Assembly (NCBI GenBank): GCA_947595635.1
Contig: CANQEU010000014.1
Coordinates: forward strand, 1 to 46,922
Length of the DNA stretch: 46,922 bases
Source: an uncultured Clostridia bacterium
GTDB taxonomy: Bacteria; Bacillota; Clostridia; Oscillospirales; Acutalibacteraceae
Reading direction: 5' to 3'
Program-made: the position numbers and the translations under genes
The notes under the pieces: generated by a model
What the model saw: only the letters and a program-made list of their open reading frames with translations
Database searches by the model: none
Told to the model about the DNA's origin: nothing
Shown here: piece after piece, positions 1 to 10,184 of the stretch
Layout of the letters: each line of letters opens with the position of its first letter
Position numbering within the stretch: the first letter of the stretch is position 1

Positions 1-158
1 TTAATATAAAAAACGCTATTTTACATTATACAACAAAGACCGCCTAAACTCAATACATATTTCCGCAAAATAATATATGGTAAATTTTACATAACAAAGC
101 ATATCCCGTTTCAGCTCCCTTAGGCAAGCCTGTCTCAGCCTCCTCTCCGCCGCCTTTA

Positions 159-187
159 TTGACAAAACCTCTTTTAAATGTGATAAT
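159..187 (+). promoter_or_regulatory. Sigma-A promoter of valS
   Basis: A perfect -35 TTGACA (159-164) is followed by a 17-base spacer and the -10 GATAAT (182-187). The valS start codon lies 46 bases downstream. No T-box leader is visible between this promoter and valS, and no gene is visible in bases 1-233. Confidence 0.7.
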
Positions 188-233
188 ATAGGCGCGATAA
201 ATTTAATTCTATTTGGGGAAAGGAAGACATTAA

Positions 234-2861
234 ATGGCGAAAGAGCTTGCAAAAGCATACAGTCCAAAAGAGGTTGAGGACAAAATCTATGACTTTTGGC
301 TTAACGGAAAATTCTTTCACGCTGAGCCGGACAAAAATAAAAAGCCATATACAATCGTAATGCCGCCGCCGAATATAACGGGACAGCTTCATATGGGTCA
401 CGCCCTTGACAACACGCTTCAGGATATTCTTATCCGCTATCACAGGATGTCGGGCTATGACACGCTGTGGGTGCCCGGCACCGACCACGCTTCTATAGCG
501 ACCGAGGCTAAAATCGTTGAGGCAATGAAAAAAGAAGGATTAAGCAAGGACGACCTTGGCAGAGAGGGCTTTCTTGAAAGGGCATGGGCGTGGAAAGAGC
601 AGTACGGCGGCAGAATAACACAGCAGCTTAAAAAGCTTGGAAGCTCATGCGACTGGGACAGAGAACGCTTTACCATGGACGAGGGCTGCAGCCGTGCGGT
701 TAAAGAGGTTTTCGTCTCTTTATATGAAAAAGGCTTGATATACAGGGGAGAGCGAATGATAAACTGGTGTCCGCACTGCCTTACATCAATCTCGGACGCC
801 GAGGTAGAGTATGAGGAGCAATCAGGCCACTTCTGGCACCTTCGCTATCCGTTGTCGGACGGCAGCGGCTATATTTATCTTGCAACAACACGTCCCGAAA
901 CGCTGCTTGGCGATACCGCCGTTGCGGTTCACCCCGACGACGAAAGATATAAGGCGCTGGTCGGCAAAACCGTTATTCTTCCTATTGTTGGCAGAGAAAT
1001 TCCAATCGTTGCCGATTCATATGTTGAGCCGGACTTCGGAACAGGCGTTGTAAAAATCACCCCTGCTCACGACCCCAACGATTTTGAGGTCGGCTTGCGC
1101 CATAATCTCGACGTGATAACGGTTATGACCCCGGACGCAAGGATAACAGAGGACTATCCGCAGTATGCCGGAATGGACAGATATGAGGCGAGAAAGGCGA
1201 TAGTTAAAGACCTTGAAAAGCAGGGCGCCCTTGTAAAAATCGAGGATTATTCCCACAACGTAGGTACCTGCTACCGCTGCGGCACAACTGTTGAGCCAAG
1301 AGTGTCAAAGCAGTGGTTCGTTAAAATGAAGCCGCTTGCGGGGCCGGCTATAAAGGCGGTTGAAAACGGCGAAACCCGCTTTGTTCCGCAGCGCTTTGAA
1401 AAGGTATATTTCCATTGGCTTAACAATATAAGAGATTGGTGCATTTCAAGACAGCTGTGGTGGGGTCACAGGATACCGGCATGGTACTGCGACGACTGCT
1501 CGCATATAACCGTTTCAAAGGAAACGCCCCACAATTGCTCAAAATGCGGCAGCTCTAATATCCGTCAGGACCCCGACACCCTCGACACCTGGTTCAGCTC
1601 GGCTCTCTGGCCGTTCTCAACTCTCGGCTGGCCCGAAAAAACAGCTGAGCTTGAGCATTATTATCCGACAAACACCCTCGTTACAGGCTACGATATAATC
1701 CCGTTTTGGGTAATGAGAATGATGTTTTCGGGAATAGAGCAAACCGGCAAGGCTCCGTTCGATACGGTTTTGATCCACGGTCTTGTGCGTGACGAGCAGG
1801 GCAGAAAAATGTCAAAATCGCTCGGCAACGGCATAGATCCGCTTAAAATAATAGACGAATACGGCGCGGACGCCCTGCGGCTTATGCTTGCAACAGGCAA
1901 CTCGCCCGGAAACGATATGCGCTTCAGCGATAAAAAGGTCGAGGCATGCCGCAATTTCGCAAACAAGCTTTGGAACGCCTCCCGATTCGTTCATATGAAT
2001 ATCGACGGCTACAGCGTCGAATGCCGTCTGCCGGAGCAGCTTGAAACCGAGGATAAATGGATACTGCATACACTAAACCGTGTTGCCGGCGAGATGAACG
2101 AGAACATCAAGAGCTTTGAGCTTGGAATTGCCGTTCAGAAAATTTACGACTTTATATGGGACTGCTACTGCGACTGGTATATTGAGCTTGCAAAGGCCCG
2201 CCTTCAGGGCGACTCGGCACAAAACGCGCGTCAAGTTCTCGTCTGGGTGCTCGACAGGGCTCTTAAGCTTCTGCATCCGTTTATGCCGTATATCACGGAG
2301 GAAATATGGCAGACCCTGCCGCACGGCGATAATGCCGGTGAAACAATAATGCTTCAGGAGTATCCGCAGTACGACTCAAATCTCCGCTTTGACGAGGCAA
2401 GCGAAAAAATGGAGATTGTTATGGAGGCTATAAGAGCCATCCGCACAAGGCGAAGCGAAATGAACGTGCCGCCGTCACGCAAGGCTAAGGTATATATAGC
2501 AAGCGAAAAGCTCGATATTTTTAAATCCGGCGAGGCATTTATAATGAAGCTTGCCTCCGCAAGCGAAATTGAACTCGGCAGCAGCTTTGAGCTTGACTCC
2601 GCAGTAACTATCGTTACGGCAGACGCAAGGATATATATTCCGCTCGACGAGCTTGTCGACAAGGACGCCGAGCTTGCCAGACTGAAAAAAGAGCTTTCGG
2701 CAGTTGAAAAGCTTTACGCTCAGTCTCAGGGCAAGCTGAATAATCAAGGCTTTATATCAAAAGCGCCCGAAAAGGTCGTTGAGACCGTTAGGGGACAGGC
2801 GGCAAGAGAACGCGAAAAAATCGAAATGATAAAATCCGCTATAGCGGCGCTTGAGCAGTAA
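234..2861 (+). CDS. valS: Valine--tRNA ligase
   Basis: Class I aminoacyl-tRNA synthetase that charges tRNA-Val in the cytoplasm and edits mis-activated threonine. The protein has 875 residues, normal for the family. The HIGH motif appears as HMGH (53-56) after PPPNITG, and the KMSKS loop is at 525-529. Cysteine pairs typical of ValRS zinc ribbons follow CYRCGTT and again CDDC/CSKC. The C-terminus is the expected charged coiled-coil tRNA-binding arm. The ATG start follows a purine-rich site (GGAAAGGAAG) and its own promoter at 159-187. The gene runs toward the origin, so it is transcribed against the expected replication fork, unlike the core genes to its right. Identification is secure. Confidence 0.98.
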   Translation: MAKELAKAYSPKEVEDKIYDFWLNGKFFHAEPDKNKKPYTIVMPPPNITGQLHMGHALDNTLQDILIRYHRMSGYDTLWVPGTDHASIATEAKIVEAMKKEGLSKDDLGREGFLERAWAWKEQYGGRITQQLKKLGSSCDWDRERFTMDEGCSRAVKEVFVSLYEKGLIYRGERMINWCPHCLTSISDAEVEYEEQSGHFWHLRYPLSDGSGYIYLATTRPETLLGDTAVAVHPDDERYKALVGKTVILPIVGREIPIVADSYVEPDFGTGVVKITPAHDPNDFEVGLRHNLDVITVMTPDARITEDYPQYAGMDRYEARKAIVKDLEKQGALVKIEDYSHNVGTCYRCGTTVEPRVSKQWFVKMKPLAGPAIKAVENGETRFVPQRFEKVYFHWLNNIRDWCISRQLWWGHRIPAWYCDDCSHITVSKETPHNCSKCGSSNIRQDPDTLDTWFSSALWPFSTLGWPEKTAELEHYYPTNTLVTGYDIIPFWVMRMMFSGIEQTGKAPFDTVLIHGLVRDEQGRKMSKSLGNGIDPLKIIDEYGADALRLMLATGNSPGNDMRFSDKKVEACRNFANKLWNASRFVHMNIDGYSVECRLPEQLETEDKWILHTLNRVAGEMNENIKSFELGIAVQKIYDFIWDCYCDWYIELAKARLQGDSAQNARQVLVWVLDRALKLLHPFMPYITEEIWQTLPHGDNAGETIMLQEYPQYDSNLRFDEASEKMEIVMEAIRAIRTRRSEMNVPPSRKAKVYIASEKLDIFKSGEAFIMKLASASEIELGSSFELDSAVTIVTADARIYIPLDELVDKDAELARLKKELSAVEKLYAQSQGKLNNQGFISKAPEKVVETVRGQAAREREKIEMIKSAIAALEQ

Positions 2862-2879
2862 CCGTCGCTTTTGTAGTGT

Positions 2880-2906
2880 AACGGCGATTGATGCCGTCCG
2901 CTTTTT
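2880..2906 (+). terminator. Possible weak terminator of valS
   Basis: ACGGC (2881-2885) can pair with GCCGT (2893-2897). A CTTTTT tract follows four bases later. The stem is short, so this is a candidate only. Confidence 0.35.
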
Positions 2907-3026
2907 AAGCTTTGCTAAAAACGCCTGTCTGCGGTGCGGATTTCACGCCTTTATGTCTTAATTTCAAAATATTTATCTTAATTTGCCGCCCGTCCGAAAG
3001 GATGAGGCGGCAAAAATAAAAAATGC

Positions 3027-3055
3027 TTGACAAAGGCGTATTAATATAATATAAT
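3027..3055 (+). promoter_or_regulatory. Consensus promoter of the tRNA-Met/tRNA-Glu unit
   Basis: TTGACA (3027-3032), a 17-base spacer and TATAAT (3050-3055) match the sigma-A consensus at every position. The first tRNA begins 33 bases after the -10 box. A GC-rich inverted repeat (TTGCCGCC 2983-2990 / GGCGGCAA 3006-3013) lies just upstream but lacks a T tract on the plus strand. Confidence 0.9.
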
Positions 3056-3088
3056 ATCTCTTGTTCTCACTGTGAACAGCAACTATAT

Positions 3089-3165
3089 GGCGGAATAGCT
3101 CAGCTGGCTAGAGCATTCGGTTCATACCCGAAGTGTCGTAGGTTCAAGTCCTATTTCCGCTACCA
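3089..3165 (+). tRNA. tRNA-Met (CAT), elongator type
   Basis: This 77-base cloverleaf has acceptor GGCGGAA pairing with TTCCGCT and an encoded CCA end. The anticodon stem-loop is TTCGG / TTCATAC / CCGAA, giving CAT. The stem lacks the three G-C pairs of an initiator tRNA, so it is read as elongator Met. The T loop GGTTCAAGTCC is present. Confidence 0.96.
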
Positions 3166-3169
3166 ATTC

Positions 3170-3244
3170 GGCCCGGTGGTCAAGCGGCTAAGACACCGCC
3201 CTTTCACGGCGGTAACACGAGTTCGATTCTCGTCCGGGTCACCA
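3170..3244 (+). tRNA. tRNA-Glu (TTC)
   Basis: This 75-base cloverleaf starts GGCCCGGTGG and pairs with CCGGGTC before an encoded CCA. The anticodon loop is CTTTCAC, giving TTC. It follows tRNA-Met by four bases and shares its promoter and terminator. Confidence 0.96.
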
Positions 3245-3283
3245 AAAATCCCCGAAAAAAATTTCGGGGATTTTTTCTTTTTT
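3245..3283 (+). terminator. Terminator of the tRNA unit
   Basis: AAAATCCCCGAAA (3245-3257) pairs perfectly with TTTCGGGGATTTT (3262-3274), and the T tract continues to 3283. It begins directly at the tRNA-Glu CCA end. Confidence 0.93.
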
Positions 3284-3354
3284 CAGCGCTAAGGCTCTGC
3301 GGCTTGCATAAACTCCCCCTTTGTACTATATTTATAGTCGGAGGGGTTTTTTAT

Positions 3355-3945
3355 ATGAATTTGTTTATTCGCTTTGGCGGAATAATAATAAGGGAATACA
3401 GGCGCTCTGACCTCAACGCTGTGCATATGATGCTTTCAGAGCCCGGAATTTACCGCACCACCTGTTCAATACCAAAATGCTGCGACCGTTCATATGCCGC
3501 AATGTGGCTTGACGGCGTCAGGCGCAGCTTTAAAAAAAGGAGCGACCTTGAATTTGGCGTCTTCAGCGCGGCAACCGGCGATTTAATCGGAAACATAGGA
3601 CTGATAGGCATTTTTTATCCTAATAAAAGCGCGGATATAACATATATAATACGCTCAAAATATCAGCATTTGGGATATGCCGTTCTCGCCTCTAAGCTTA
3701 TTATCGGATTTGGCTTTGAGCGGCTCGGACTTTTGAGGATACACGGCAGGTGTATGGACTTCAACCAAGCCTCGCGCGCTGTAATGCTTAAATGCGGTTT
3801 TATCTACGAGGGAACAGGCAGGGACGAGATGATAAAGGACGGCAGGCCTGTAAATCTTGAGCATTATTCAATTTTGAAAAGCGAATATGACTCGCTTAAG
3901 GGGAGTATTTTTTATCCGAACGCCGTTTTTCCGTATCTTTATTAA
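3355..3945 (+). CDS. GNAT family N-acetyltransferase (RimJ/RimL-like)
   Basis: This 196-residue protein has the RimJ/RimL-type GNAT layout: an N-terminal LREYR-like strand (IIIREYRRSDL), a central strand GVFSAATGDLIGNIGL, and a C-terminal half ending in SRAVMLKCGFIYEGTGRDEM. The last is the usual 'A...LEKcGFk.EG..R' region beside the acetyl-CoA pocket. Family members acetylate N-termini, aminoglycosides or small amines; the substrate cannot be read from sequence. A TTG-initiated frame opens at 3304, but the ATG at 3355 is preceded by GGAGGGG (3340-3346) at 8 bases and is preferred. A TTGCAT / 17 / TATATT pair (3304-3332) could be a weak promoter. Confidence 0.85.
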   Translation: MNLFIRFGGIIIREYRRSDLNAVHMMLSEPGIYRTTCSIPKCCDRSYAAMWLDGVRRSFKKRSDLEFGVFSAATGDLIGNIGLIGIFYPNKSADITYIIRSKYQHLGYAVLASKLIIGFGFERLGLLRIHGRCMDFNQASRAVMLKCGFIYEGTGRDEMIKDGRPVNLEHYSILKSEYDSLKGSIFYPNAVFPYLY

Positions 3946-4261
3946 AAGCCTTTGTGCAAATTGCCCATTGAAATTTAAAATAAATTTTTCTTCAAAATAT
4001 TAAAAAGAGCAAAGTTATCAACATCAAAATGTTAATAATGTTATTAGTTTTTTCTTATTTCCCAACAAATTGAATTTTTCTTCCGCATATATAAAAACAA
4101 AATGTTAAAAACACTATATCTTGTGTTTTTAAATCGTTTTTTCTTTTAAGGAAATGTTGATAATTTTACCCTTTCCGCCCTGATTTTTAAGGATTTTCTT
4201 TATTTCATAAAAGAAATTACGCCTTTATTTCACAAATTTTACCTGTTCTACACAAAATTTC

Positions 4262-4329
4262 AAATAAGTCCTCCGTTTGATTGGCACAATCTGTTGTGCC
4301 TTGCGAAAATACGGAGGGCTTATTTTTTT
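4262..4329 (+). terminator. Nested two-stem terminator-like structure
   Basis: An outer 15-pair stem (AAATAAGTCCTCCGT 4262-4276 with ACGGAGGGCTTATTT 4311-4325, one G-T pair) encloses a second perfect stem (GGCACAA 4283-4289 / TTGTGCC 4294-4300). A run of seven T ends the structure. It lies 320 bases after the GNAT stop, so it may end that transcript or an unannotated small RNA. Confidence 0.6.
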
Positions 4330-4455
4330 CGTTAAAATCACCAAAGCCGTTTGCGATACGCACAGCCGCCCTTAGATTTTTTAGTTTAAATTCGTGCCGC
4401 CGCCTGCTATATATTGCGTACAATCAATCTTCCCTCTCGGGGCAGAATGCCGAGC

Positions 4456-4509
4456 GCAAACGCTCCAAGGCAAGCAAAAGCTTGAAAATAAATATTCCTT
4501 AAACGAGAG
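4456..4509 (+). repeat. Partial copy of the dispersed repeat (module C)
   Basis: The block beginning GCAAACGCTCCAAGGCAAGC and ending CCTTAAACGAGA closely matches 5039-5092 and 34178-34230 in the same orientation. It contains the AAGCAAAAGCTTGAAAATAA core. It appears alone here, without the flanking modules of the longer copies. Confidence 0.8.
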
Positions 4510-4854
4510 ATGTTTCCGAACGAAATAAAATGTTTCGGGGCGACTTTTGCGCAAGCAAACGAAAGGTTAAACATTGAACCGTTAATCGCGGGTGGAAGCG
4601 GAACGTCAGATAATTTTAACAAATGGTATATAGCGGAAAGAACCGGCGGGGTTTGCAAAGGGATCTCCCTTTGGCTGGGGGTTGGGGATTTTTAAGGGGA
4701 AGGGCGCCGTAGCCCTTTCCCTTAAACGTCCTTTGCTTTCTTTCCCACGAGGGAAAGAAAGTGCCTGCCCGGCACGAGGGCGAAGTAGGGTTATAAATCT
4801 TATTTTTCAAAGCATAAAAGCTTTAATTTAAAATAAAATTTAGTTTTAATCCTT

Positions 4855-5260
4855 TTGACCGCAGGCAGACCGCCTTAAGGCGACCTGCCTGCTACTTTAT
4901 ATTAGTTTATTATGCAAGGGGCTAACGCCCCTTGCAACCCCAAAGCCTGCTTAAAGATTGCAAGTAAATAAAAGTTTTAATCTTCTTTCACATATTTGAA
5001 CGCATAATTAATCTTCTCTCACAGACAGAGAGCAGAGTGCAAACACTCCAAGGCAAGCAAAAACTTAAAAATAAATATTCCTTATACGAGAATGATGAGG
5101 TGCAGGGGGAGCTGACGCTCCCCCGTAAACCCCCACTTGCTATATCAAAAAATTATTTTTATTTAAATCCGCTTTACGGGTATAAAAGCTTAATTAAGAA
5201 AAAATTGCTTGTGAGAGAAACGAAAAGGGGAAAAGCAAATGCTTTTCCCCTTTTTAACCC
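4855..5260 (+). repeat. Dispersed modular hairpin repeat, copy 1
   Basis: Modules in order: GACCGCAGGCAGACCGCC with its CTGCCTGC partner; TTTATATTAGTTTATTATGC; the perfect hairpin GCAAGGGGC/GCCCCTTGC; a TTGCAAGTAAATAAAAG spacer; the module C block (5039-5101); the hairpin GGGGGAGC TGAC GCTCCCCC; and a TTTACGGGTATAAAAGCTTA block (5174-5193). The first 247 bases match 33986-34242 closely in the same orientation, and parts match 40119-40262 inverted. No terminal inverted repeats or transposase are visible. Confidence 0.85.
5222..5255 (-). terminator. Terminator of guaB (bidirectional shape)
   Basis: AAAAGGGGAAAAGC pairs with GCTTTTCCCCTTTT in a perfect stem with a 4-base loop (5223-5254). Read on the minus strand it lies 65 bases after the guaB stop and ends in TTTT. 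It can also work on the plus strand. Confidence 0.7.
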
Positions 5261-5318
5261 GCGCCACAACGGTAAAGCTTACCGCCGGCACGAAAATAAA
5301 TCATATTAAATCAGAGTG

Positions 5319-6818
<1,500 letters not shown>

Positions 6819-6849
6819 TCACTTTATTTTTGCGGATATTTTAAATTCG

Positions 6850-6878
6850 ATTTTAACAGCTTATTTGACGTTTGTCAA
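6850..6878 (-). promoter_or_regulatory. Promoter of guaB
   Basis: On the minus strand TTGACA (complement of 6873-6878) is followed by a 17-base spacer and TAAAAT (complement of 6850-6855). The guaB ATG is 53 bases downstream. Confidence 0.8.
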
Positions 6879-6944
6879 CTTGTTTTTTAGTATTAATAAG
6901 CCATAATCTGTGACTTTCTGCAAAATGTTTATTCCGCGCTTTTA

Positions 6945-8237
6945 TCAATCCGCCCTTTTGGGGGTTATCAGGCTTGCGCCGCCCATATACTGCCTGAGCG
7001 CCTGAGGTATTCTCACCGAGCCGTCCGCCTCAAGATTGTTTTCAAGAAACGCTATCAGCATTCTCGGCGGAGCAACAACCGTGTTGTTCAGAGTGTGTGC
7101 AAAATATTTTCCGTTTTCTCCGTTTACTCTTATTTTAAGCCTGCGTGCCTGAGCGTCGCCAAGGTTAGAGCAGCTTCCCACCTCAAAATATTTTTTCTGT
7201 CTCGGCGACCACGCCTCAACGTCTATTGATTTTACCTTTAAATCGGCAAGATCACCGCTGCAGCACTCAAGCGTTCTGACTGGAATGTCAAGCGAGCGGA
7301 AAAGCTCTACCGTGTAGCTCCACAGCTTGTCAAACCACATCATGCTGTCCTCCGGACGGCATACGACTATCATTTCCTGCTTTTCAAACTGGTGTATTCT
7401 GTAAACGCCTCTTTCCTCAATGCCATGCGCTCCCTTTTCTTTTCTGAAGCAGGGGGAATAGCTTGTCAGAGTATACGGCAGCTCCTCCTCCTTGTTTATG
7501 GTGTCTATGAATTTTCCGATCATAGAATGTTCGCTTGTGCCTATAAGATAAAGATCCTCGCCCTCTATTTTATACATCATCGCGTCCATCTCGTCAAAGC
7601 TCATAACACCGGTTACAACATTGCTTCTTATCATAAACGGCGGTACGCAATAGGTGAATCCCTTGTTTATCATAAAATCTCTTGCGTATGAGATCACGGC
7701 TGAATGAAGCCTTGCTATGTCGCCCATTAAATAATAAAATCCGTTTCCGGCAACCTTTCTTGCGCTGTCAAGGTCTATGCCGTTAAGCTTTTCCATTATT
7801 TCGGTATGGTACGGAACCTCAAAATCCGGCACTACAGGCTCGCCGTAGCGTGTAAGCTCTACGTTTTCGCTGTCATCCTTGCCTATAGGCACCGACTCGT
7901 CAATAATATTCGGAATAACGAGCATTCTCTTGTGAACCTCGTCATAAAGCTGCTTTTCCTGCTCCTCAAGAGACGCCAGCCGGTCGCCCTGCTCCTTTAC
8001 AAGCTGCTTTGTCTGCTCCGCCTCTTCTTTTTTTCCCTGCGCCATAAGAGCGCCAATCTGCTTTGAAAGCTTGTTTCTGTTCGCCCTTAATGAGTCAGCC
8101 TCCTGCTTTGCCTTTCTCATACGGGCGTCAAGCTCTATCACCTGATCTACAAGGCAGAGCTTTTTGTCCTGAAATTTCTTTTTGATGTTTTCCTTAACCG
8201 CGTCTGGGTTTTCCCTTAAAAATTTAATATCCAGCAT
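6945..8237 (-). CDS. serS: Serine--tRNA ligase
   Basis: Class II synthetase that charges tRNA-Ser and tRNA-Sec. The 430 residues begin with a long antiparallel coiled-coil arm (about 25-110, rich in K/E/Q/R) that grips the long variable arm of tRNA-Ser. The catalytic domain follows, with TGTSEHS-type motif (LIGTSEHSMIGKF), motif 2 (SPCFRKEKG...GVYRIHQFEKQE) and motif 3 near NNTVVAPPRMLIAFLEN. It starts 6 bases after the parB stop with its ribosome site (GGGAG) inside the parB end, so it is probably co-transcribed with parA-parB. No T-box leader is visible. Confidence 0.97.
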   Translation of the reverse strand: MLDIKFLRENPDAVKENIKKKFQDKKLCLVDQVIELDARMRKAKQEADSLRANRNKLSKQIGALMAQGKKEEAEQTKQLVKEQGDRLASLEEQEKQLYDEVHKRMLVIPNIIDESVPIGKDDSENVELTRYGEPVVPDFEVPYHTEIMEKLNGIDLDSARKVAGNGFYYLMGDIARLHSAVISYARDFMINKGFTYCVPPFMIRSNVVTGVMSFDEMDAMMYKIEGEDLYLIGTSEHSMIGKFIDTINKEEELPYTLTSYSPCFRKEKGAHGIEERGVYRIHQFEKQEMIVVCRPEDSMMWFDKLWSYTVELFRSLDIPVRTLECCSGDLADLKVKSIDVEAWSPRQKKYFEVGSCSNLGDAQARRLKIRVNGENGKYFAHTLNNTVVAPPRMLIAFLENNLEADGSVRIPQALRQYMGGASLITPKRAD

Positions 8238-8243
8238 TTTTTC

Positions 8244-9110
8244 TTATTCTCCCTCTTTACCGAGTAATTTTGCAATATGAGTTAAATCGTCAACTCCGTA
8301 AAACTCTATTTCAAGCACACCCTTTTTCTCTGTGCCTATTACCGTAACTTTTCTTCCTAAGTGCTCCTTAAGCGCAAGCTCGACCTCCTTGAAATAAGAC
8401 AGCCCCTTTTCCGTGCTCCTTAAAGGGTCAGATGCGTCTTGGGATTTATTGCTCCTCCTTGCGAGCCTTTCAAGCTCCCTTACCGATATGTCCTCGGTCG
8501 AGGCAAGCCTTGCCGCTCTTTCCATATCCTTTTCGTTCTTAAACGAAAGCAGCGTCCTGCCGTGACCGGCGCTCAGCTTTCCCTCTGAGATAAGCGCTTG
8601 AATGTCAGCCGGAAGAGAAAGCAGCCTTAGCGCGTTTGCGACCGCCGGTCTTGATTTTCCGACAACCCTTGAAACCTCCTCCTGCGTAAGTCCGTATTCG
8701 TCAATAAGCTGTTTATATCCCATAGCCTCTTCAACCGGGGTAAGATCCTCTCTTTGGAGATTTTCTATAAGCGCAAGCTGCATGGTTTCGCTGTCCGACA
8801 AATCTCTTATTACAACCGGCAGTTCCGTAAGCCCTGCCATCCTTGCCGCGCGAAAGCGCCTTTCGCCTGCCACGATCTGATACCCTCCGTCAAGAAACGG
8901 CCTTACCAAAAGCGGCTGCAAAATTCCGTGCTGCGATATGGAGTCGGCAAGCTCCGCCAGCGATTTCTCGTCAAATTCACGCCTCGGCTGATTTCTGTTC
9001 GGCTGAAGCTCCGATATTTTAAGCGTTAGGGTGCGGCTGCTGTCCTCGCTCTCGTTTTCCATAAATATCGCGCTCAGCCCCTTGCCGAGTCCCCCTCTTT
9101 TCACTGCCAT
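8244..9110 (-). CDS. parB: Chromosome-partitioning protein ParB (Spo0J)
   Basis: CTP-dependent clamp that loads at parS and spreads to mark the origin region for segregation and SMC loading. The 288-residue protein starts with the typical KRGGLGKGLSAIF segment. The CTP-binding motif GERRFRAAR is at 82-90, and a helix-turn-helix lies near 141-163 (TQEEVSRVVGKSRPAVANAL). A C-terminal dimerisation domain ends in the usual acidic tail. It is 11 bases after parA, as one operon. Two parS-like sites lie in this window (9979-9994 and 12286-12301). Confidence 0.96.
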   Translation of the reverse strand: MAVKRGGLGKGLSAIFMENESEDSSRTLTLKISELQPNRNQPRREFDEKSLAELADSISQHGILQPLLVRPFLDGGYQIVAGERRFRAARMAGLTELPVVIRDLSDSETMQLALIENLQREDLTPVEEAMGYKQLIDEYGLTQEEVSRVVGKSRPAVANALRLLSLPADIQALISEGKLSAGHGRTLLSFKNEKDMERAARLASTEDISVRELERLARRSNKSQDASDPLRSTEKGLSYFKEVELALKEHLGRKVTVIGTEKKGVLEIEFYGVDDLTHIAKLLGKEGE

Positions 9111-9121
9111 TATTTACCCTC

Positions 9122-9883
9122 CTATTTCTTATTTATAATTTCCTGCGCAAGCGCCATATATGCCTGCGCTCCCTTGCAGCTTTTGTCGTAATACATAACC
9201 GGCTTTCCAAAGCTTGGAGCCTCCGAAAGCCTCACTCCTCTTGATATTACAGTCGCGAAAACCTTTCGGGGAAAATAGGTTTTCACCTCCTGAACAACCT
9301 GCTGCGTAAGATTTAATCTTCCGTCATACATCGTCAGCAAAACGCCTTCCATTTCAAGGCGCTCATTATATTGCCTTTTTACTCTGCGCACGGTGTTCAT
9401 CAGCTGTGAAAGTCCCTCAAGCGCATAATACTCGCACTGTATCGGTACCAAAAGCCTGTCGGCAAGGCACAGTGCGTTTGTCGTTATAAGTCCAAGCGAC
9501 GGCGGACAGTCTATAATAATGTAATCGTACTCACTGCGTATAGGATTGACCGAATTTTTTAAAATGGACTCGCGGTGCTTTTTGTCAATAATCTCAATCT
9601 CGCTTGCGGCAAGGTCAAGACTTGACGGCAAAAGATCCAGACATTTAAAATCGGTGTGTATGACCGCCTGCGACGCCTTTATGCCGTCGACCAAAATATC
9701 ATATGTGGATTTTGACACGGTTCTTCTGTCAATTCCAACGCCGCTTGTTGCGTTTCCCTGCGGATCAACGTCTATAAGCAGGGTCTTCTTTCCGTTTATT
9801 CCAAGAGCTGCCGACAAATTGACCGATGTGGTTGTTTTTCCCACGCCGCCCTTTTGATTGGCAACCGCTATGATTTTCGCCAA
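9122..9883 (-). CDS. parA: ParA family ATPase (Soj)
   Basis: Walker-type ATPase that works with ParB in origin segregation and, in Bacillus, modulates DnaA. The 253 residues begin MAKIIAVANQKGGVGKTTT with the deviant Walker A KGGVGKT; DVDPQGNAT and IIIDCPPSLG follow in the usual order. The start is TTG: the upstream ATG lies in another frame and soon meets a stop. AAAGGA is about 12 bases before the TTG, slightly long. A promoter and a parS-like site lie upstream, which would let ParB influence transcription. Confidence 0.96.
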   Translation of the reverse strand: MAKIIAVANQKGGVGKTTTSVNLSAALGINGKKTLLIDVDPQGNATSGVGIDRRTVSKSTYDILVDGIKASQAVIHTDFKCLDLLPSSLDLAASEIEIIDKKHRESILKNSVNPIRSEYDYIIIDCPPSLGLITTNALCLADRLLVPIQCEYYALEGLSQLMNTVRRVKRQYNERLEMEGVLLTMYDGRLNLTQQVVQEVKTYFPRKVFATVISRGVRLSEAPSFGKPVMYYDKSCKGAQAYMALAQEIINKK

Positions 9884-9923
9884 AAAGCTTTCATTCCTTT
9901 CGCCTTGCTATTAAGTAATTAAC

Positions 9924-9952
9924 ATTATATCACCTTTGCCGTCTTATTTAAA
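9924..9952 (-). promoter_or_regulatory. Promoter of parA-parB
   Basis: On the minus strand TATAAT (complement of 9924-9929) is preceded at 17 bases by TTTAAA (9947-9952), a 4/6 match to the -35 consensus. The transcript would begin about 35 bases before parA. Confidence 0.6.
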
Positions 9953-9978
9953 GGGGTTTTTTCAATAATCCGACTTTT

Positions 9979-9994
9979 TGTTCCACGTGAAACC
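9979..9994. promoter_or_regulatory. parS-like site upstream of parA
   Basis: TGTTCCACGTGAAACC matches the parS palindrome TGTTTCACGTGAAACA at 14 of 16 positions, with the CACGTG core intact. It sits 27 bases upstream of the putative parA -35 box. Confidence 0.85.
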
Positions 9995-10072
9995 GGGCTA
10001 AGGCTTAAATTACGACGCTGTTTGCATCAAAGAGAAAAGCAAGCAGACTTAAAAGCTCATTTATTGACAGAC

Positions 10073-10102
10073 AAAAAGCCCCGGATCTCTCCGAGGCTTT
10101 TT
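10073..10102 (-). terminator. Terminator of the noc-like gene
   Basis: AAAAAGCC-CCGGA pairs with a partner ending in CTCCG-AGGCTTTTT. Both strands end in five T. Because the noc-like gene ends at 10185 on the minus strand, it most likely terminates that gene and separates it from parA. Confidence 0.8.
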
Positions 10103-10184
10103 GCATAAGGGGTTCAGATAAGGAAATGGGTATGAATAAAATAGTCGTACTCTTTTTTATGCCGCCGCATTTATTACACGGCAA

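Larger units (their letters stand above)
3946..5318. other. Gene-free, repeat- and hairpin-rich intergenic region
   Basis: No convincing gene is present between the convergent GNAT gene and guaB. The first part (3946-4260) is very AT-rich and holds two TTATCAACA sites in inverted orientation (4015-4023 plus strand, 4155-4163 minus strand), the same nonamer found at the origin. Next comes a nested terminator-like structure (4262-4329). From about 4456 there are repeat modules and strong hairpins: AAGGGGAAGGGC/GCCCTTTCCCTT (4694-4723), CTTTCTTTCCC/GGGAAAGAAAG (4736-4761), and the large repeat at 4855-5260. The short reading frames here are by-products of the repeats. Confidence 0.75.

Noticed and set aside
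1-233. T-box leader upstream of valS
   Set aside because: No AGGGTGG-type T-box sequence, specifier loop or leader terminator is visible; the gap is short and has an ordinary promoter.
2983-3013. GC-rich inverted repeat as a terminator of valS
   Set aside because: The stem is good, but the plus strand continues with an A-rich tract, so it does not qualify as a terminator in that direction.
4407-5309. Several small open frames in the 4.4-5.3 kb gap
   Set aside because: They fall on repeat modules. The same peptide piece (FQAFACLG) appears wherever module C occurs in reverse, so these are repeat by-products.
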